A DNA stretch of 17,789 nucleotides from Microbacteriaceae bacterium UBA1487. GTDB lineage: Bacteria; Actinomycetota; Actinomycetes; Actinomycetales; Microbacteriaceae. The stretch's first letter is position 1, and each line of letters starts with the position of its first letter. Under the pieces are notes generated by a model. It searched no databases. It saw only the letters and a list, made by a program, of their open reading frames with translations, and was not told the origin of the DNA. The stretch covers positions 93,843 through 111,631 of the forward strand of contig DCRR01000009.1 in assembly GCA_002325245.1 (NCBI GenBank), read 5' to 3'. Shown piece after piece: positions 6,999 to 14,742 of the stretch. The translations under genes were made by a program, and so were the position numbers.

Positions 6999-7780
6999 GG
7001 ACGATGAGCCGCCTTGGCATCCGTCTGTCGGCGCTACGTCCTCGTCGGGCGGGGCGTCATCGTGCCCAACCCGGCCGCGGTGGGAAGGCTGGCGCCCGTC
7101 GGTCGCTCGGAGCGCAGGTGATGAGCGCGGCGTCGTTCGGGTTCGTCTCCCTCTTGCTGCTCGCCGCGGCGCTGCCGGCCGCGAGCGGTCTTTCCGCGTC
7201 TGCCGTCGTGTCGGCGCCCGCCGCCGAGCTGCCCGCGCAGGCGTTCGTCAATCTCAGCGAAGCTTCGAACGGCCCCGTGTCCCGTGATGCCTACGGGGTC
7301 ACGACCCGCGCCGAACTCCTCCGCCAGCAGTACACCCTGACCTACACGACCACATGGTCGGGTCCGATCCGATGGCCCTTCCCCACCCCCGTGCGGATCT
7401 CGTCCGACTTCGGATACCGTCCCCCACCCTGCAGCGGGTGTTCGAGCTACCACACCGCCGTCGACTTCGACCCTGGTGCCGGGCAGCCGATCTATGCCAT
7501 CGCCGAAGGGGTGGTCAAGGAGTCCGTCGACGGGTACGGGTCGTGGGGGAACTACGTCGTCCTCGAGCACCGGATCAACGGGCAGACGGTGGTGAGCAGC
7601 TACGCGCACATGCAGCGCGGCTCGAGCCCGCTGGTAGCGGGCCAGGTGGTGAAGGTCGGGGAGTTCGTTGGGCTCGTCGGTGCTACCGGGCAGGTCACCG
7701 GCGCGCACTTGCATCTCGAAATCGACGTCGACGGCCAGAAGGTCGACCCGTTCGCCTGGCTCAGCGCGAACGCAGGATGA
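6995..7780 (+). CDS. Secreted M23 (LytM-type) metallopeptidase
   Basis: A 261-residue protein starting at GTG 6995, with AAGGGG about 10 nt upstream; it overlaps the previous stop (GTGA). A long basic N-terminal region precedes a hydrophobic signal segment at about residues 43-72. The LytM domain (about 125-258) has H153 and D157 (YHTAVDFD), H205 (YAHM) and H238-L-H240 (HLHLE), a complete zinc and catalytic set. CSGC (PPPCSGCSS) sits just before the first ligand and could form a disulfide, a candidate substrate for the DsbA/VKOR pair (inference). It lacks the long coiled coil of the M23 protein at 628-1911. Confidence 0.88.
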   Translation: MRTMSRLGIRLSALRPRRAGRHRAQPGRGGKAGARRSLGAQVMSAASFGFVSLLLLAAALPAASGLSASAVVSAPAAELPAQAFVNLSEASNGPVSRDAYGVTTRAELLRQQYTLTYTTTWSGPIRWPFPTPVRISSDFGYRPPPCSGCSSYHTAVDFDPGAGQPIYAIAEGVVKESVDGYGSWGNYVVLEHRINGQTVVSSYAHMQRGSSPLVAGQVVKVGEFVGLVGATGQVTGAHLHLEIDVDGQKVDPFAWLSANAG

Positions 7781-7796
7781 GTGAGCTCTGTCAGCG

Positions 7797-8768
7797 GTGA
7801 ACGACGACTGGGTGAACATCCCCGATGCCCCGCCGGACATCGGGCAGTTCCTCGCCCCGAATCTGCAGCCGCTACCGCTCCTCCCCCTCATCGGCCTCAT
7901 ACTGGCGGGACTCTATCTGCTGGGTGCCATCCGACTCTGGGCGACCGGACGGCCCTGGTCGGTCGGCAGAACCATCACCTTCCTGCTCGGATGCCTGACT
8001 ATCGTGCTCGTCACCGGCCTCGGGGTCGAGGGCTACGGCTACGTCATGCTCTCGGTGTTCATGTTCCAGCAGCTCACCCTGATGATGCTCGTCCCGGCGC
8101 TGCTGGTCCTGGGCTCCCCCGGCACGTTGCTTCTGCGTGCGACCCCGCATCGCGGGTGGGGCCGCATCGTTCTACGTGTCGCGTTCCACGGCCTCCGCAG
8201 CCGAGTCGCACGCTGGCTGTTGCACCCCGCCTTCACCGTCCCCCTGTTCCTGCTGTCCTTCTATGGGCTGTACCTCATGAATCTCGCCGACCCGATCCTC
8301 GCCCTTCCCTTCGGCCATCTCGGCCTGGAGCTCGGCTTCTTGGTCGCCGGAATGTTCTTCACGCTCCCCATCCTCAGCAACGACCCGCTTCCGATCAGGA
8401 TGTCCTATCCCGCACGCGCCATCGACCTCACCGTCGAGGTTGCACTACACGCCTTCTTCGGCGTGTTCCTGATGATGAGCCCCTACCTCCTCCTCGACTC
8501 CTTCGCAAGCCCGCCGCCATCGCTGGGTGTCGATCCCCTTGCCGACCAAGGGATCGCGGGCGGTCTCGCCTGGTCATACGGCGAGGGCCCCAACGTTCTC
8601 ATGCTGCTCTACATCCTTCAGCGATGGTTCCGCGACGACACATCCAAGGCAGCGGCGGCGGACATTCGGGCCTCTCGCTACGGCGACCCTGACCTCGATG
8701 CCTACAACGAGTATCTCGCGCAGCTCCACCGGCGCGAGGAGAAGCGTCCACCACGGGAGGCGCCGTAA
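7797..8768 (+). CDS. ctaG: CtaG-like cytochrome c oxidase assembly protein
   Basis: A 323-residue polytopic membrane protein of the caa3_CtaG family, linked to insertion of copper into caa3/aa3 oxidases and often found with CopC/CopD. Recognition rests on the segment LTLMMLVPALLVLGSPGTLLLR and the later LHAFFGVFLMMSP and GEGPNVLMLLYILQRW regions. The usual HMxxH before LLMM is replaced by F88-M-F-Q-Q92, so the expected His pair is absent. The C-terminus is a charged tail with RREEKRPPR. The start is GTG 7797, 16 nt after the M23 stop, with a weak ribosome site. Gene order with CopC downstream supports a copper-related role, but loss of the His pair leaves the chemistry open. Confidence 0.82.
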   Translation: MNDDWVNIPDAPPDIGQFLAPNLQPLPLLPLIGLILAGLYLLGAIRLWATGRPWSVGRTITFLLGCLTIVLVTGLGVEGYGYVMLSVFMFQQLTLMMLVPALLVLGSPGTLLLRATPHRGWGRIVLRVAFHGLRSRVARWLLHPAFTVPLFLLSFYGLYLMNLADPILALPFGHLGLELGFLVAGMFFTLPILSNDPLPIRMSYPARAIDLTVEVALHAFFGVFLMMSPYLLLDSFASPPPSLGVDPLADQGIAGGLAWSYGEGPNVLMLLYILQRWFRDDTSKAAAADIRASRYGDPDLDAYNEYLAQLHRREEKRPPREAP

Positions 8769-8819
8769 TGAGCGCACCCGGACCAGCCGAGAAGATCACG
8801 AGGAGAGTCCGCCAACGCC

Positions 8820-9026
8820 ATGCTTCCCATCGAGAACTGGTGGCTCAACGCCCTGTGGTCGGTCTCGCCGACCATCCTGCTGGGTCTGGTGTTCTGGTTC
8901 ATCATCCGAGTGATCGTTCGGGCCGATCGGGCCGAGCGCCACGCCTATGCGCAGATCGAGGCCGAGGAGCGCACTCGCCGCGCTGCGGCTACACCTGAGT
9001 CCGCCGAAGCAGCTGAGAACGAGTAG
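8820..9026 (+). CDS. Small single-helix membrane protein
   Basis: A 68-residue protein: a Trp-rich N-terminus (ENWWLNALWSV), one membrane helix (about residues 15-32), then a charged Arg/Glu/Ala tail likely to be cytoplasmic and helical. AGGAGAG (8801-8807) lies about 12 nt upstream of ATG 8820, a slightly long spacing. It sits between ctaG and copC in the same direction. I do not recognise a family; size and layout recall small accessory subunits of membrane complexes. An overlapping frame from ATG 8768 is low-complexity and judged a shadow. Confidence 0.65.
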   Translation: MLPIENWWLNALWSVSPTILLGLVFWFIIRVIVRADRAERHAYAQIEAEERTRRAAATPESAEAAENE

Positions 9027-9056
9027 CACGACCACTACGAGAAATATGGAGCCCCT

Positions 9057-9692
9057 GTGAACACGTACTCCCTCCGTCCCGCCGCCGCCATCGTGATCGC
9101 CGGCGCGGCGATCGCCCTGCTCGTCGCGGTCCCATCCCCGGCAGCTGCACATGACGGCCTCGTGTCCAGCTCGCCGGCCGCCGGCAGCACAGCGACGTCT
9201 GAGATCGAGACGGTCTCGTTGACCTTCAGCGATGAGCTGCTGGACATCGGGGACTCCAACGGGGCGTTCGCGATCCAGGTGGTAGGGCAGGACGATCTCT
9301 ACTACAACCTCGACTGCGTGCAGCGGGACGGCCCAACGGCGTCAACGGCGGTGGCACTTGGGGAGTCGGGGACCTACGAGGTTCGCTGGCAAGTGGCTTC
9401 CTCAGACGCTCACATCACCTCCGACACCTTCGATTTCGTCTATGAGAAGCCGACCGGCGCGGTCGCCGCCCCTGGCACCACGAGTGCTCCGTGCGGAACT
9501 GGCAGCGAGGACGACAGCACCGCTGAGGAAGGTGCCTCCGGGGATGCGGATGAGAGCCGCACCGTGACCGGGCTCTGGGTCTTTGGCGGCGGACTCGTCG
9601 CCTTCCTGGTCGCCTCCGCGATCCTGGTCGCCGTGCTCGGGGCGCGGAGCCAGCGTCGCCGAGAGGTCAGCCGGGGGAAGCAACCCGAATGA
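9057..9692 (+). CDS. copC: CopC-domain copper-binding protein with C-terminal anchor
   Basis: A 211-residue protein from GTG 9057 with GGAG 5 nt upstream. The signal peptide ends at SPAAA, leaving H32 as the mature N-terminus (HDGLVSSSPA). CopC fold residues follow, with D117-A-H119 in SSDAHITSDTFDF. The N-terminal His plus DxH is the Cu(II) site of CopC proteins. An acidic linker leads to a C-terminal membrane helix (about 175-200) and a basic stop-transfer RSQRRR, as in actinobacterial and YcnJ-like CopC. One unusual Cys pair (LDCVQ and SAPCG) is present. It binds extracytoplasmic copper and probably hands it to, or shields, the membrane. Its stop overlaps the next ATG (ATGA). Confidence 0.9.
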   Translation: MNTYSLRPAAAIVIAGAAIALLVAVPSPAAAHDGLVSSSPAAGSTATSEIETVSLTFSDELLDIGDSNGAFAIQVVGQDDLYYNLDCVQRDGPTASTAVALGESGTYEVRWQVASSDAHITSDTFDFVYEKPTGAVAAPGTTSAPCGTGSEDDSTAEEGASGDADESRTVTGLWVFGGGLVAFLVASAILVAVLGARSQRRREVSRGKQPE

Positions 9693-10063
9693 CACAACAA
9701 CAGGCCCGCTATGGACGGTCATCATTCCACCGCACGGCGCTCGCCCCCGGCTTGCTGGCGGGCATCGTGGCGGTTGTGGGAGTCGCGCTCGTCGATAGCG
9801 ACTCCTTCGTGATCATCCGGTACGTCCTCGCGATCATGGCGCTCGTCATCGCCTGGTTCACCTTCCAGGCGCGGCAATGGTGGTGGCTGCCGATTCTGTT
9901 GGCGATCGCCGTGGTCTGGAATCCGGTCGTCCCGTTCGAGTTCACAGGGCCGTGGTGGTTGGCCGGCCAGTACATCGCTGCGCTCGGGTACATCATCATC
10001 GGCATCGTCGTCAAGGTGCCGACCTCGGCCGACGCCGAGCGCCCGCGCCGCGCATGGAAGTAG
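9689..10063 (+). CDS. Multi-helix membrane protein, DUF6804-like
   Basis: A 124-residue protein with three to four hydrophobic helices. The stretch FQARQWWWLPILLAIAVVWNP and the following GPWWLAGQY resemble the actinobacterial DUF6804 family as I remember it; this needs a profile search. The start ATG 9689 overlaps the copC stop by 4 nt, so it is translationally coupled to copC. The C-terminal tail is basic. Role unknown; the context suggests copper handling or oxidase assembly (inference). Confidence 0.7.
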   Translation: MTQQQARYGRSSFHRTALAPGLLAGIVAVVGVALVDSDSFVIIRYVLAIMALVIAWFTFQARQWWWLPILLAIAVVWNPVVPFEFTGPWWLAGQYIAALGYIIIGIVVKVPTSADAERPRRAWK

Positions 10064-11646
10064 CTGAGATTCAGAACCCGAACCCGCCCGGCCGGATGGT
10101 CCACCGCCCAGTCCTTCTGCCGCTATGGGCCGCTCTGCCGGTTGCTGCGATGGCCGGCGTCGTCCTTGACGCCGGTTTCCCGGATCGCGACATCTGGCCC
10201 TTGGCATTCGTCGGCATCGGCCTCATCCTGGTCGCGCTTATCGGCCGCAGGGCTGCTAGTGCTCTGCTCGTCGGATTCGTCGGCGGCGGCTCGTTCTACC
10301 TGGCCCAGATTCAGTGGGCGTCGCTATTCCTCGGCCCTCTGCCGATGTCCGCGCTCGTGGTCCTGCAGGCTCTATTCTTCGCTCTCGGCTGCGTGACGAT
10401 CACCCTCGCGTGGCGATGGGTGCCTCGGGCCTGGCCCGCCGGCCGGCTTCTGCTGCCGGCGGCCACGATCGCTGGACTCTGGACCCTCCGCGAGGCGATC
10501 TCGAGCACTTGGCCCTACGGGGGGTTCTCCTGGGGACGGGTCGCGATGTCCCAGTCGGACAGCCCGATCAAGGAACTGTTCCCGTGGGTTGGCATCGCCG
10601 GCGTGAGTTTCCTCATGGTCTTCCTCGTCGCGCTCATCATCGACGCCTTACGGCTATCCGCGGTGAACCCGTTGCGCCGCCTGTCAGCGCCCGTGATCGT
10701 CGCAACGATCCTGGTCGCGGTGCCGGGCTGGTCCCTCGAGCCCGTCGGCACGCTGCGGATCGCCGCCATCCAGGGCAACGGCCCCGCCGGGTACTTCGAC
10801 GACCGCAGTCCCGGCGACCTCCTCGCCGCGCAGCTCGCCGCCACCCTCCCCATACTCGATCCCGACCTCGACGCCGTGCTTTGGCCGGAAGGCTCCACCG
10901 ACCGCAGCCCACTCGAGGACATCTACACGGCGGCCGTCTTCGACCGGATCTCCGGTGAAGCGGATGCTCCGCTGGTCGGATGGGCGATTACCGAGCGGGG
11001 CGGGCTCACCTACAACACGCAGATCCTGTGGCAGGCCGGGCAGGGTGCGGTCGACCTCTACGACAAGAAGCGCCCGGTTCCCTTCGGCGAGTACGTGCCC
11101 GCCCGCGCCTTCTGGCGTCCCTTCGCCCCGGAACTGATCGACCTGGTGCAACGCGACTACACACCGGGCACCGCCGACCCCATCTTCGACATCGGCGGCG
11201 TCCCGGTGGGCGTGAACATCTGCTTCGATATCGTCGAGGATCAGGTGCTCCGCGACTCGGTGCTGCAGGGCGCGCAGCTGATCGTCGCCGCCTCCAACAA
11301 TGCGGACTTCGGCCGCACCGATCAGAGCGCGCAGCAGCTCGCGATCGCCCGAGTCCGCGCCCTCGAGCTCGGGCGCACCGTCGTCAACGTATCGACGGTT
11401 GGACTCACCGCCGTCATCGCCCCGGACGGCCGCATCGTGGAGCAGCTGCCCTGGCACACCGCGGGCAGCATCGTCAGCGACGTCGATCTTGTCGAAACTC
11501 TCACCCCGGTCTCCCTCATCGGTCAGAGGCTCGAGTGGCTGCTGGCCGGCCTCGGCGTGGGCGCCCTGCTCGCCGCACTTCCCTGGCGCCGCCCTTCCGC
11601 GACAGCGGCATCCGCCGCGATTGGAGCACCTGCCCATGGACGATGA
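10054..11646 (+). CDS. lnt: Apolipoprotein N-acyltransferase
   Basis: A 530-residue protein: about six N-terminal membrane helices followed by a nitrilase-fold catalytic domain. The triad is visible as E279 (WPEGST), the Lys of DKKRPVPFGEYVP, and C390 (NICFD); E. coli Lnt uses E267, K335 and C387. WPYGG and SWG also fit the family. It adds the third acyl chain to the N-terminal Cys of lipoproteins after LspA cleavage. The start is taken as ATG 10054, overlapping the previous gene by 10 nt; ATG 10096 is possible, and neither has a clear ribosome site. The upstream part of the open frame (from 9877) overlaps the preceding gene and is not credible. It overlaps lspA by 11 nt. Confidence 0.93.
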   Translation: MEVAEIQNPNPPGRMVHRPVLLPLWAALPVAAMAGVVLDAGFPDRDIWPLAFVGIGLILVALIGRRAASALLVGFVGGGSFYLAQIQWASLFLGPLPMSALVVLQALFFALGCVTITLAWRWVPRAWPAGRLLLPAATIAGLWTLREAISSTWPYGGFSWGRVAMSQSDSPIKELFPWVGIAGVSFLMVFLVALIIDALRLSAVNPLRRLSAPVIVATILVAVPGWSLEPVGTLRIAAIQGNGPAGYFDDRSPGDLLAAQLAATLPILDPDLDAVLWPEGSTDRSPLEDIYTAAVFDRISGEADAPLVGWAITERGGLTYNTQILWQAGQGAVDLYDKKRPVPFGEYVPARAFWRPFAPELIDLVQRDYTPGTADPIFDIGGVPVGVNICFDIVEDQVLRDSVLQGAQLIVAASNNADFGRTDQSAQQLAIARVRALELGRTVVNVSTVGLTAVIAPDGRIVEQLPWHTAGSIVSDVDLVETLTPVSLIGQRLEWLLAGLGVGALLAALPWRRPSATAASAAIGAPAHGR

Positions 11647-12199
11647 CACCGACCGCCTGGCTCCTTCCGTCGGCGGCCGAGCAATGGGCGGGAGCGCGGC
11701 CGCCACCGCTCGATTGAGGCTGGGAGCGGCCGCGCTGCTCATTTTCACGGCAGGAATCGCCGCCGACCAACTCACGAAGTCGTGGGCGCTCTCAGCTTTG
11801 GCCGATGGCGCAGCGATCCCGCTTCTGCCTACCGTCAGCCTTCGTCTCGCATTCAATCCCGGTGTGGCCTTCGGCCTCGGGGCGAATCTCGGGCCGGTGG
11901 TCGCAATCGCAATCCTCGTCATCCTTCTCGCCCTCACGTCGTGGATCTCTTGGGCCATCGTGAGCGGCCGACCGCGGCGGCGTGTGCTACTGCTCGCCGC
12001 GGTAGCCGCAGGCGGCTGGGGAAACATGTACGACCGCGTGAGTCGAGCCGAGGGCCTGCCGCTATCCGGGACCGTTGTCGACTTCATCGCTGTGGACTGG
12101 TTCGCCATCTTCAACGTCGGCGACATTCTCACCGTCTGCGGCATGATCGCATGGGCGGCGACATCCCTATTCATTTGCGAGAAGACTGCCCGCAAGTAG
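11636..12199 (+). CDS. lspA: Prolipoprotein signal peptidase (signal peptidase II)
   Basis: A 187-residue protein with four membrane helices. Family motifs are ADQLTK, FNPGVAFG, GGWGNMYDR and VVDFIAVDWFAIFNVGD. The catalytic aspartates are D133 (GNMYDR) and D163 (FNVGD; the usual form is N-x-A-D, here N-V-G-D). It removes signal peptides from diacylated prolipoproteins, directly before Lnt acts. The start is ATG 11636, with GGAG about 10 nt upstream; it overlaps the lnt stop by 11 nt. The longer open frame from 11300 overlaps the lnt catalytic domain and is rejected. It is the last gene of the long operon. Confidence 0.93.
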   Translation: MDDDTDRLAPSVGGRAMGGSAAATARLRLGAAALLIFTAGIAADQLTKSWALSALADGAAIPLLPTVSLRLAFNPGVAFGLGANLGPVVAIAILVILLALTSWISWAIVSGRPRRRVLLLAAVAAGGWGNMYDRVSRAEGLPLSGTVVDFIAVDWFAIFNVGDILTVCGMIAWAATSLFICEKTARK

Positions 12200-12236
12200 C
12201 ATCGCCATCCTGTTGGGCGTCAGGGCGGAGGAGTTG

Positions 12237-12283
12237 CGCGAGGTCTGACCGACGTCGAGCCCCGTACTGACAAAGACCTCGCG
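12237..12283. repeat. 10-bp perfect inverted repeat ahead of the cmtR module
   Basis: CGCGAGGTCT (12237-12246) and AGACCTCGCG (12274-12283) are perfect inverted copies 27 nt apart, in the 114-bp gap between lspA and the CmtR-type gene. It may be the terminator of the long operon, a regulatory dyad, or a module-boundary site. Confidence 0.6.
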
Positions 12284-12301
12284 GATATACAGCGATCACT
12301 G

Positions 12302-12325
12302 TATGGTCATTACATGCTGACCATA
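12302..12325 (+). promoter_or_regulatory. CmtR operator candidate overlapping the start codon
   Basis: TATGGTCA (12302-12309) and TGACCATA (12318-12325) form a perfect 8-bp dyad around an 8-nt spacer. TATGGT (12302-12307) lies exactly -12 to -7 from ATG 12314, so the left arm doubles as a -10 box for a leaderless transcript and the right arm lies within the coding start. Repressor binding would cover promoter and start codon. No good -35 is visible. Confidence 0.6.
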
Positions 12326-12667
12326 GCCTCGCGCATCGACGTGATGAACCGCCTCGGCCGCGCAATGGCCGATCCCACCCGCTCCCGCATCCTGCTGAGC
12401 CTGCTCGAGCGCCCCGGATACCCGGCCGAGCTCTCCCGCGACCTCGAGCTGACCCGCTCGAACGTGTCGAACCATCTGGCGTGTCTGCGCGGCTGCGGGA
12501 TCGTGGTCGCCACCCCGGAGGGGCGGCAGACCCGCTACGAAATCGCGGACCCGCACGTCACCCGCACCCTGTCCGCGCTGGTCGACACCGTGCTCGCCGT
12601 CGACGACAGCGTGGCCTGCACGGATGAGAACTGCGACGTGCCGCTGTGCTGCGGGGTGCCGGCATGA
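12314..12667 (+). CDS. cmtR: CmtR-type ArsR-family Cd/Pb-sensing repressor
   Basis: A 117-residue winged-helix protein that closely follows M. tuberculosis CmtR: LGRAMADPTRSRILLSLLE, LTRSNVSNHLACLRGCGIVV, EGRQTRY, LAVD. The thiolate ligands fall at the same numbers, C57 and C61 in the DNA-recognition helix and C102 in the C-terminal tail, predicting Cd(II)/Pb(II) sensing. Four extra Cys (one in ENCD, others in PLCCG) extend the tail. No alpha5 D-x-H...H-x2-H site is present. There is no ribosome site, but a -10 box is placed for a leaderless start at ATG 12314. It overlaps the ATPase start by 4 nt (ATGA), so repressor and pump are co-transcribed, unlike the divergent pair at 1923-4339. Confidence 0.92.
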   Translation: MLTIASRIDVMNRLGRAMADPTRSRILLSLLERPGYPAELSRDLELTRSNVSNHLACLRGCGIVVATPEGRQTRYEIADPHVTRTLSALVDTVLAVDDSVACTDENCDVPLCCGVPA

Positions 12668-14742
12668 GCCGCGAGTGCTGTGGCCCCGAGGACGGTGTGG
12701 AGCCCCAGCGGCTCACCCTGACCCGCCGGGACGCGACCACCGCCGGTCCGGCCGGCCATGTCGACGAGCACGCCGCGGCCGACGCGCACGGTCACGACGC
12801 GCACGGCCACGACGAGGACGACGAGCACGACCACGGTGGCGACAGCGACGAGCTGGTGCCGTGGTGGCGCGACCGGCACCTGCTCCTGCCGATCGCCTCC
12901 GGCCTGCTCCTCGCGGTCGGCTACGGCCTGGAATGGTCCGGGATCGAACTGCCAGCGACGATCGTCCTGGCCGGCAGCCTCCTCGCCGGCGCCGCCACCT
13001 TCGTCCCAGGCGCGATCAGGCGGCTGCTGCGCCGCCGCCTGGGCGTTGGCCTGCTCATGACGATCGCCGCCCTCGGCGCGGTGCTCCTGGGCCACGTCGG
13101 AGAAGCGGCCGCGCTGGCGTTCCTGTTCTCGATCGCCGAAGCCCTCGAGGACCGCGCGATGGACCGCGCCCGCTCCGGGCTGCGCGCGCTGCTGTCGCTG
13201 ATCCCGGAGACCGCCACCCTCTCGCGGCTCTCCGGCGAGGTCACTATCCCCGCGAGCGAGCTTCGCGAGCTTGACATCCTCGTCATCCGCCCCGGCGACC
13301 GGGTTGCCACGGACGGGATCGTGGTCAGCGGGCGAAGCAGCATCGACACCTCCGCGATCACCGGAGAGTCAATCCCGCTCGAGGTCGGCCCCGGCGACAC
13401 GGTGCCCGCCGGGTCGATCAACGGCACCGGCTCCCTGCAGCTCGAGGCCACCGCGGACGGCCGAGACAACTCGCTCACCAAGATCGTCGAGCTCGTCGAG
13501 CAGGCCAACGCCCGCAAGGGCGAGCGCGCCCGCCTCGCGGACCGGATCGCCAAGCCGCTCGTGCCGACCGTGCTGATCCTCGCCGGCCTGATGGTCGTGT
13601 TCGGCTTCATCGTCGGTGACCCGCTCACCTGGACCGAACGCGCACTCGTGGTCCTGGTCGCCGCCTCGCCCTGCGCGCTGGCGATCGCCGTCCCGGTCAC
13701 GGTCATCTCCGCGATCGGCGCCGCCAGCAGATTCGGCGTCGTCATCAAGTCCGGCGAGGCCTTCGAGCAGCTCGGCACCATCAAGCTCCTCGCCTTCGAC
13801 AAGACCGGCACACTCACCCGCGGCCGCCCCGAGGTCGTCGCCGTCGAGACCGTCGACCCGGACGCACGGGACCGGGTGCTCGCGATCGCGGCGGGTCTGG
13901 AAGCCCACAGCACCCACCCGCTCGCCGCGGCGATCACCGCCGCTGCCGACAAGCCGGCGACGGTGACGGACGTGACGGAAGAGCCCGGCCACGGCATCAC
14001 CGGCACGGCGGACGGCCACACCGCCCGCGTCGGCAGCCCGCGCTGGGTCGACCCGGCCGAGCTCGCCGCACGCGCGGCCGCGCTCGAAGAGCAGGGTATG
14101 ACCGTCGTCGTCGTCGAGCTCGACGGAACCGCGGCGGGCATCATCGGCATCCGCGACGAGCTCAAGCCCGAAGCCGCCGAGACCATCCGCGAGCTCACCG
14201 CCGCCGGCATCGCCACCGTCATGCTCACCGGCGACAACGCCCGCACCGCCCGCGCCCTCGCCGCCCAGGCCGGCGTCTCCGACGTCCGCGCCGAGCTGCT
14301 GCCCGGCGACAAGGCCGCCGCGATCGAGGAGTTCTCCGCGACCCGACGGACCGCGATGATCGGGGACGGCATCAACGACGCCCCCGCCCTCGCCGCCGCC
14401 GACGTCGGGATCGCGATGGGTGTCACCGGCTCCGACGCGGCGATCGAGTCAGCCTCCGTCGCCTTCACCGGCAACGACCTCCGGCTCATCCCCGCCGCGC
14501 TCCTGCACGCCCGCCGCGGCCGGCGCATCATGACCGGGAACATCGTGCTCTCCCTCGGCATCATCGTGGCCCTGTTCCCGCTCGCCCTGCTCGGCGTGCT
14601 CGGACTGGCCGGCGTGGTGCTCGTCCACGAAATCGCGGAGGTGGTCGTGATCCTCAACGGCGTCCGCGCCGCACGGCGCGGCGGCCTCCCCGTCCGCGAC
14701 GCCCTGCCGGCACCGCACAAGCAGGAGGTACTTCATGGCTGA
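12664..14742 (+). CDS. Heavy-metal P-type ATPase with His-rich N-terminus
   Basis: A 692-residue efflux pump. It starts at ATG 12664 within the cmtR stop (ATGA); an ATG at 12646 would overlap more. The N-terminus has C5-C6 and a His/Asp run with His at 32, 36, 42, 44, 47, 49, 55 and 57, a likely metal-binding or buffering tail; no HMA domain is seen. Core motifs are TGES 233-236, SPC 335-337, DKTGT from D379, HP in HSTHPLA, GDGIND from G567, and HEIAE 655-659 in the last helix. SPC is shared with P1B-4 pumps, but HEIAE departs from their HEG(S/G)T. The CmtR-type regulator points to Cd(II)/Pb(II), possibly Zn(II) (inference). Codon use is more extremely GC-biased than in the first ATPase. Confidence 0.93.
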   Translation: MSRECCGPEDGVEPQRLTLTRRDATTAGPAGHVDEHAAADAHGHDAHGHDEDDEHDHGGDSDELVPWWRDRHLLLPIASGLLLAVGYGLEWSGIELPATIVLAGSLLAGAATFVPGAIRRLLRRRLGVGLLMTIAALGAVLLGHVGEAAALAFLFSIAEALEDRAMDRARSGLRALLSLIPETATLSRLSGEVTIPASELRELDILVIRPGDRVATDGIVVSGRSSIDTSAITGESIPLEVGPGDTVPAGSINGTGSLQLEATADGRDNSLTKIVELVEQANARKGERARLADRIAKPLVPTVLILAGLMVVFGFIVGDPLTWTERALVVLVAASPCALAIAVPVTVISAIGAASRFGVVIKSGEAFEQLGTIKLLAFDKTGTLTRGRPEVVAVETVDPDARDRVLAIAAGLEAHSTHPLAAAITAAADKPATVTDVTEEPGHGITGTADGHTARVGSPRWVDPAELAARAAALEEQGMTVVVVELDGTAAGIIGIRDELKPEAAETIRELTAAGIATVMLTGDNARTARALAAQAGVSDVRAELLPGDKAAAIEEFSATRRTAMIGDGINDAPALAAADVGIAMGVTGSDAAIESASVAFTGNDLRLIPAALLHARRGRRIMTGNIVLSLGIIVALFPLALLGVLGLAGVVLVHEIAEVVVILNGVRAARRGGLPVRDALPAPHKQEVLHG

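Noticed and set aside
8768..8998. 76-residue frame starting at TAATG after ctaG
   Set aside because: Start overlap is attractive, but the product is low-complexity and overlaps the better membrane-protein frame at 8820.
10684..12195. 503-residue minus-strand open frame
   Set aside because: Antisense to lnt and lspA, which both have complete catalytic motifs. Composition is typical of an antisense GC-rich frame.
12921..14720. 599-residue minus-strand open frame
   Set aside because: Exactly antisense to the second ATPase and Ser/Ala/Arg-rich; it arises from the extreme third-position GC of that gene.
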